In this document: in pieces, positions 59,301 to 64,000 of the stretch
How the letters are laid out: each line of letters begins with the position of its first letter
Position numbering within the stretch: position 1 is the first letter of the stretch
From: Mercenaria mercenaria
Taxonomy: Eukaryota; Mollusca; Bivalvia; Venerida; Veneridae
Direction: 5' to 3'
DNA: 64,000 nt
Assembly: GCF_021730395.1 (NCBI RefSeq)
Contig: NC_069366.1
Coordinates: 64,423,001 to 64,487,000 of the forward strand
Notes under the pieces: model-generated
What the model saw: the letters and a program-made list of their open reading frames with translations, nothing else
The model's database searches: none
Told to the model about the DNA's origin: nothing
Position numbers and translations under genes: made by a program

Positions 59301-62294
59301 TGGGGAAGTGTGTCACGGTACGAACTTGGTCACGTACGGGGAGAATATGTGTCAGGCAGCTGGTTATCTAAGGCTATAGAGCATTTGCCCTGTAAGCGAG
59401 GTGTCCTGGGTTCTAGCCTATGACTGTCTGCATGTTTTTCTCGCCCTGTGGTATGTGGGGGTGTATTTAAGATACGAACCTGGTCACGTTAGGGGAGAAT
59501 ATGTGTCTGACAGCCAGTTAGCCCGGTCGGTAGATTTACGACCGAGCATTTGCGCTGTAAGCGAAGGGTCCCGGGTTCGAGCCACAGACTGCTTCACTTT
59601 CTTCTAACCCTATGACAGGTACTGGGTTGAGTGGAGATTAAGGTGTACAGGGACTAAGGTACAGATCAACATTAGTTTACACAAAGTATGTCTCCAGGCC
59701 AAGATGGCAAATTCTGGCATAATATGTTAAGGTACGGGGGTTTTTCCGGCCTCCTGGAGAAACTTTGAAATTCCATAAGATAACACGCTGTATTTCTAAG
59801 ACATTTTCGGTCAGAATATCTGACCAAATCCTGTTGTTAGTACAAAGAAATTGAAAATACGTATGTTATTATCACTATTAGGAGTAACTGGAATATTCTG
59901 TTCCTTTTGAAACGGTCAAAATTACATATATTCTTATTTTCAGAATTCTATGCCAGCAAGAGTGAAGGGTCTTCACTTGTACAATGAGCCAATATTTTTC
60001 GATGCAATGTATGCAGTATTTTCACATCTAATGAAACAAAAGCTGAAAGATCGGATTAGCAGAACCTATTAGTTTCTGTAGCGGTTTTAAAATCTGCTAA
60101 GTCAGTTAAGTAATATGTAAAAGTCTTCACAGCATGGGTTAAAAGAATAGTTCGAGTGACGTATAAATGTATTTGTCTTGCGACTCTGGCTGTGTTAGCT
60201 ATGCTCAATGCTTCAGGGAGACTACTCTTACCGCTCAATTTTGAATAATTGGGCTATTATTTTACGTGAAATAACGTCAAAACCTGAAACTAATTCAAGA
60301 TTAATCGATGTTGTTGGTTGTTTCTAGCTAAACAGTTGGAAGCTACGATTTCCTCTCTAACTGTATCTCATCGCCTTCTGGAGGATTCCGTGACCGGCAG
60401 ATATAAAGGCCAACTTTGATACTGGATTTGATGTTTTTCAGTTGTTGCTCTGCTATCTTCAAGGGCAATGAGTACACACACATATCTACTTCAATATGTG
60501 TTATTTACATATTATATCTTTACTCGAACATTTCATTGGTTTGCACGCTGTGACTTTTGAAACCATTGCTTGTATTAGGTATTTCACGTGTTATATATTT
60601 ACACTGTCCTGTGGGATTGAGAGTGTGTGCTGTGTGCTCTATTCTCCCTAGTAGTTGTTTAGAGGTAGTGTCCAAAGATGTTTCTTACTTGCTTGTTATG
60701 TCATCTTTACCTTATAATCATAGAAAGAAATCGCACAATATTTGAAATAATGGAAATGTGTTTAGGTCAGCATAACAGTAGATTTCTTTCTTTAAACAAG
60801 ACATTATTACGCTGGCTGACGTTAATGTATTATATGATTTGATGAAGAGTGCAGTAACTGACTGCTGTTCACTTGATGATTCAGAGTTTTAGAGCCAAGT
60901 GCATAACCTATAAAGAGACTACCGCAGTTCGTTCTTTTGTTATGCTTTAAAATCATTTGAGATACTGTGTCTCTTCATTTCAAAACTATTCCAAGAAAAG
61001 GTGTTTTGGGGTAGAAAAAGACATCTGTTTCTATTGTCGGACATATCCTTTGCTATGTTGATATGTGGCACTTAGCTCTTACTTTTAATCTACATATACT
61101 GTAGTCAGCTGCAATTTGAAATACAAATACAGGCTAGCACATTTCTGTCAATTTAGGCACTCAAATGCTATTGTTTCTGGAGAAATGAGTTTCATGAGTT
61201 GGAGGAGTTCATGTATTTTTGTGTCTACTATTTGTTACTTTTGTGTTGCTATTATTATAGCAAATGTTTTTGTTAATGAGTGTATGTGTTCTGTGTACAT
61301 TTATATATACTCCTTATTTCCATGTGGAGTACTGAATGAGCGGCTCCGTTCTTTGAAAGAGATTTTTTGCTGTCGTACTTTTGTCCTTGCTTTTGACAAT
61401 TATATTTAATCAATTGGAAAATTTTATGTGCATTTTATTTATTCTATTGCTCTGTTATTTCATATAGAATATGGCATCATATGTTATACTTTATAGATGT
61501 TTTTACATGGGAATAGCTTAGCAAAGGTGTACGATGAGATAGGTATGTCTGTGTTACCTGACGAGTACCTGCCGGACGATTATGACGGGCCACGTGTGGG
61601 AACACATGAAAAGATTGCTAGTATGTAGCCATTCGATTTAGAAATAGAAACGAACATTTTTAGTAAAAAGCATTTTATTTTATTTTTAAAGGTAAACTGA
61701 ATGACTTCTATTAACAAAACAGAAAATTGATAACATTAAATATCTACTCTGGAGTTAAATGATTGAATGCTTGCTTTATTCATTGTAAAACGGGATAGCA
61801 GAAGTTTGGTTTATACCTGAATCATCATCATCGTGAAGAATGCTTTAATTGTTCTGCATTTCAACAAGATTGTGTTATGAGTGAACCTATCCTCATCTCA
61901 GCAAGTATGAACGTGATCTAATACAAATTGTTTGAATATTTTTTTAAAAATAGATAACAACGCTTCTTGTTATTAAACTGCCAATAGCAGAAACAATACA
62001 AAAATAACTTCCTAAACTAAAATTTCTGATACAGGGATTATAAATATAAAGACTTTATTGGACATATTCTTGTCGGTACTTGTCGGTGATTCCAGTTGTT
62101 TAGGAAAAACTCATGATGTTGCTGCCTCTAATTTTACAAATTTCATTTTAGATGAAATGCTAGAAGACATGATGAGCCCTGAATTCCGGGAATATATCAG
62201 AGATCTTTCTAGTGAAAAATATGGAGTGGATTTGAAAGAAAGAAAACAAGATCATACGCCTGAGGAGTCGTTCAGAAAACTCAATGTAGAGTGA
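50369..62294 (+). CDS. CRAL-TRIO lipid-transfer protein, copy B; two splice sites lost
   Basis: Exons by homology to A: 50369-50384 (or 50410-50425), 53366-53515, 55277-55436, 58336-58397, 58618-58823, 59944-60054, 61497-61620, 62152-62294; 972 nt, 323 aa, no stop or frame break in any exon. It encodes FLLRLLRARKFGQLEARKTL, GFYVIPKQLDKHGRRVIIEN, VVFVDNTHITMNH, PARVKGLHLYNEPIFFDAMY and LPDEYLPDDYDG. One codon is missing in exon 5 relative to A. The base pair before exon 5 is CG (TTACG|CGAGAC) where A has AG. Exon 6 ends CGG|ATTAGC where A has CGG|GTAAGC; reading on gives a stop after five residues. B is thus either newly non-functional or spliced differently. Introns share sequence with A but carry different insertions. 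Confidence 0.85.
50410..50425 (+). CDS. Second mini first exon of copy B (MATDE)
   Basis: ATGGCAACTGACGAAG followed by GTAAGAC. It has the same length, phase and donor type as the first mini-exon at 50369-50384 (ATGGCATGTGAAAAAG, MACEK) 41 bp upstream. Copy A has only one (13032-13047, MASEE). Either could join exon 2. It looks like a small tandem duplication and may serve as an alternative start. Confidence 0.45.
52394..52607 (+). mobile_element. tRNA-derived SINE in intron 1 of copy B
   Basis: The head GAGGGATAGCTTAGTGGTGG with GTGGGTTCGATCC supplies A and B boxes. The body runs to CATTGATTAGTGTAC. It is flanked by GCATA at 52391-52395 and 52608-52612. The matching place in copy A intron 1 (TTGTTAAAATACATACAAGG, 13612-13631) is empty, so insertion followed the A/B duplication. 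Confidence 0.88.
53128..53305 (+). mobile_element. TTAACC-type MITE, copy 2, just before exon 2 of copy B
   Basis: Starts TTAACCTTTACCCAACTAAA and contains GACTTGTCCATCATTCAATT, GTGCAGATCAAGATCAGCCT and GCAGGCTAAAGGTATCG. Inverted counterpart of 26098-26290. It ends about 60 bp before the exon 2 acceptor. Confidence 0.78.
54856..54978. repeat. Hairpin element in intron 2 of copy B
   Basis: The left arm, AAAATTCGTTTACTAGCAAC then CCTTGCTTTGATT, pairs with the right arm, AATCAAAGCAAGGGTTGCTA then ATAAGCGAATTTT. The arms are 33 bp with two or three mismatches and a 57 bp loop. It is possibly a very small MITE. Confidence 0.75.
56017..56281. mobile_element. MITE with internal tandem repeats in intron 3 of copy B
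   Basis: The left end GTGTAACATTAAATATTGAC and CCCGTTGAAAATTGACCCC pair with the right end through GTTACAC over ~38 bp with two mismatches. Between them are about three ~65 bp units (GTTGAAAAAGAACCTTTTGA, TTAATGTTGAAATGTTAACG, GGGGTCAATTCTCAA). No target duplication is clear. Confidence 0.8.
56461..56630. repeat. Near-perfect long palindrome in intron 3 of copy B
   Basis: Arms of ~84 bp meet with almost no loop at AGTGCGTAGCACGAGTG. Pairs include CAGTTAATTAAATATGGGCA / TGCCCATATTTTATTAACTG and GTTCGGATGCG / CGCATCCGAAC. It is a palindromic MITE by structure. The right part contains an ATTATTGGAACATATT extension beyond the tight match. Confidence 0.88.
59128..59605 (+). repeat. Three tandem tRNA-derived units in intron 5 of copy B
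   Basis: tRNA-like heads start near 59128, 59355 and 59510: GGCAGCCGATAAGCTCGGTC, GGCAGCTGGTTATCTAAGGC, and CAGCCAGTTAGCCCGGTCGG with CCCGGGTTCGAGCC. Each is followed or preceded by a shared spacer (ACGAACCTGGTCACGTTAGG then GGAGAATATGTGTC). They are not foldable as clean tRNA genes; they are SINE or tRNA-derived tandem repeats. Confidence 0.75.
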
Positions 62295-62435
62295 AATCTT
62301 GATGTTTTTCCATCTGCAAAGGGTCTAAGTACATGCGTACTTGGTTTATTATGTTTTCTATATATATATTCTGATAATTTCTCTATTTTAAAAACGCATG
62401 ATTTTTGATTCCATCACGTGTATTAGGGATTCTGG

Positions 62436-62530
62436 TGCCACCTGACGGCAAAAACTCTTGTAACTTTAGAACATGGTGGAGCCCCAGATGGCGCACATGA
62501 CAAGAATAACTCTTTTAACTTTAGAACTCA
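62436..62530 (+). repeat. Short ~45 bp minisatellite downstream of copy B
   Basis: Two units (AACTCTTGTAACTTTAGAAC, then ACATGACAAGAATAACTCTT) correspond to the expanded array downstream of copy A. The position relative to the stop codon (~140 bp against ~280 bp) is comparable. Confidence 0.8.
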
Positions 62531-62868
62531 GAATGAGGATTTTTTGCAAAGCTAACAGACTTAACCAGTTGAGGTTTTACCGGTGATTGCTCTATTTCGG
62601 TGTCCCACTATGTTCCTTTATTTGTTAGTTTTGTTCTCATTGTCTATAGCTATGTGTTACTCTATGTATTTTATGCGCTTATCAGTCATGTATTTAACCA
62701 ATGTGTATCTGAAAACATGCGGGTTATTTTGTATTTGCTGTATATGTATTTTGTTAAAATCTGTCATTGCATTAAACTGGAAAAAAGCTTTTAAGAATTG
62801 TGTGGTTTTAGCGATAAAATTTCCATAGAAATTGTGCAATGAGGGCCGGTATGTTACTACTCGGAGAC

Positions 62869-62874
62869 AATAAA
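62869..62874 (+). promoter_or_regulatory. Candidate polyadenylation signal of copy B
   Basis: AATAAA about 575 bp after the stop codon, at the end of the 3' flank that aligns with copy A (AATG or CATTGCATTAAACT and GATAAAATT strings). Confidence 0.5.
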
Positions 62875-63400
62875 TATTCTGAAGCTTAAACGTTTCTTGT
62901 TATTTTCAGAGAGAAAGACTTTTGGTTTACTTTAAACACTTATTCTTCGGTCTCGTGGTTCAAACACGGATAAAGAACAAATGACAGTCAGAGTTTTAAT
63001 TTAAGCGAAAGAGATAACTAGCATCAATACGGATTGTTTCTCGCTTCAATTTAGCTACAAAAACATTTTCCGACCATTCATCGTGCACCCGATTGATGTT
63101 GGAAAGTACTCTGTTACTGAAAGAATATGACTGATAACTAGAAAATTCTAGACACAAAGTTAACTTAATGAAATACCACCCCACCATACCGACCTCTGTC
63201 TGTACAATAGGATGAAAACGCCTTTTCAACGCTTTTTTTTAATAAAAAAAAAGGATTCATACACGCATATTTTAATAAAACAAAAACGTGCAAAGAAACA
63301 TAACAATTTGTTACACATTCTGACGATGGAACGAAAACGCACAACACCTTGCGTAACGTTCTAATCACGTTTTAACAATAAAAACAAATAAAGTAGAAAT

Positions 63401-63406
63401 TTTATT
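63401..63406 (-). promoter_or_regulatory. Candidate polyadenylation signal of copy C
   Basis: AATAAA on the minus strand, about 390 bp after the stop of the copy C last exon. Copies B and C would therefore converge with ~530 bp between their signals. Confidence 0.4.
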
Positions 63407-63795
63407 GAATTCATTGTCCACATAGAAATAAGAAGGAACAAAGAACTCAACATGTGAAATGTCCTGTTGCTCTATTAGAATGATTCTTCCTAACAAACAA
63501 CTGCATATAGAATTTAAATCATTTTTTAAACAAAATTTATCTATCCACGACATAGAGATAGGTATAGTATACTCACTAGAAACACAAGAATAACTTTTTT
63601 AGAAAAAAAAGGGCGACAAAAAAAACTTACATTACCAGCTACAAAATCCTTTACATGTTATAAAACATTCACCTGCTTATAAATAGATATTGTTTGTTTT
63701 CAAGCAATTAATACAGTAAGACTATTCCCCGAATTAAATACCAAGACAATAATGCATTGAATGATATGTAACTTTCCTTTGCACAGATACTAGTA

Positions 63796-63938
63796 TTACT
63801 CCGCATGAAGTTTCCTAAAAGATTCTGCTGGCTGATCGTCCCGTTTTCTTTTAAAAAAATCTACACGATGTTTTTCGCTGGACAAGTTCCGTATGTAGCT
63901 TCGGAATTCTGGTACCATCATGTCTTCTAACATCTCAT
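63796..63938 (-). CDS. CRAL-TRIO copy C, last coding exon (gene continues beyond the window)
   Basis: 143 nt, identical in length and phase to exon 8 of A and B. It encodes DEMLEDMMVPEFRSYIRNLS, SEKHRVDFFKRKRDD and AESFRKLHAE, then TAA. The acceptor AG at 63939-63940 follows a 13 T tract. It is more diverged from A and B than they are from each other (for example VDFFKRKRDDQP against VDLKERKEDDTP), so C is an older paralogue. The remaining seven exons would lie to the right of the window. Orientation is convergent with copy B. Confidence 0.92.
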
Positions 63939-63940
63939 CT

Positions 63941-63977
<37 letters not shown>

Positions 63978-63980
63978 TAT
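63941..63980. repeat. Poly-A plus (TA)n microsatellite in the last intron of copy C
   Basis: An A13 run (the acceptor's T tract on the minus strand) followed by about 13 AT repeats. This is simple sequence directly at the exon border. Confidence 0.9.
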
Positions 63981-64000
63981 AAACAATATAATTTTTCAAA

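Noticed and set aside
1-64000. Retroviruses, LTR elements, Polintons, CRISPR arrays, operons or toxin genes
   Set aside because: I saw no paired long terminal repeats, gag, integrase, capsid or envelope motifs, no CRISPR-like spacing and no bacterial gene order. The reverse transcriptase fragments are all LINE type.

Overview
This is an AT-rich eukaryotic window with no dense coding and no bacterial gene structure. Its genes are small exons with GT..AG introns, set among many transposon relics. The repeat content suggests a bivalve mollusc, probably a heterodont clam: pearl-like tandem-core elements with (CCGT)n/(GTCT)n microsatellites, tRNA-derived SINEs with a Leu/Ser-type head, TTAA-flanked MITEs, mariner, and several LINE types. 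The organism call is inference from remembered repeat families.

The only host genes I can defend form a small cluster encoding CRAL-TRIO (SEC14-like) lipid-transfer proteins of the alpha-TTP / retinaldehyde-binding / clavesin type. Copy A (13032-22280, + strand, 8 coding exons, 324 aa) assembles with no frame or splice defect. Copy B (50369-62294, + strand, same 8-exon layout) has open exons but lacks the AG acceptor before exon 5 and the GT donor after exon 6. Copy C enters from the right edge on the minus strand; only its last exon is in view (63796-63938). A broken copy D lies at 5730-6064, with exon 3 on the minus strand beside an exon 2 fragment on the plus strand. A stretch at 30610-30960 resembles the 3' flank of copy C, so another minus-strand copy may once have lain there. 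A and B also match in promoter, introns and 3' flank, so they are a segmental duplication.

Layout: 1-9.8 kb, repeats, a TTAA element, broken copy D and a SINE. 9.8-12.9 kb, a composite repeat and a 2.4 kb TTAA element ending next to the promoter of A. 13-25.6 kb, gene A and its 3' region, where a ~45 bp minisatellite is split by a pearl-like element. 26-33 kb, MITE, truncated LINE, tandem duplications and a mariner relic split by a TTAA element. 34-35.7 kb, a decayed gene of a multicopy invertebrate family. 36.2-37.9 kb, a second pearl-like element and another repeat. 38.6-40.7 kb, a broken CR1/Jockey-like LINE. 41.9-47.7 kb, both ends of a minus-strand L1/Tx1-like LINE. 48-50 kb, a composite repeat with a 26 bp minisatellite. 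50.2-62.9 kb, gene B. 63.4-64 kb, the 3' end of gene C.

A, B and C probably encode cytosolic carriers for hydrophobic ligands such as retinoids, tocopherols or phosphoinositides; the ligand cannot be read from the sequence. The most useful signals are exon 2 being far more similar between copies (including broken D) than the other exons, the splice-site losses in B, and several transposons that share the end TTAA-GG.
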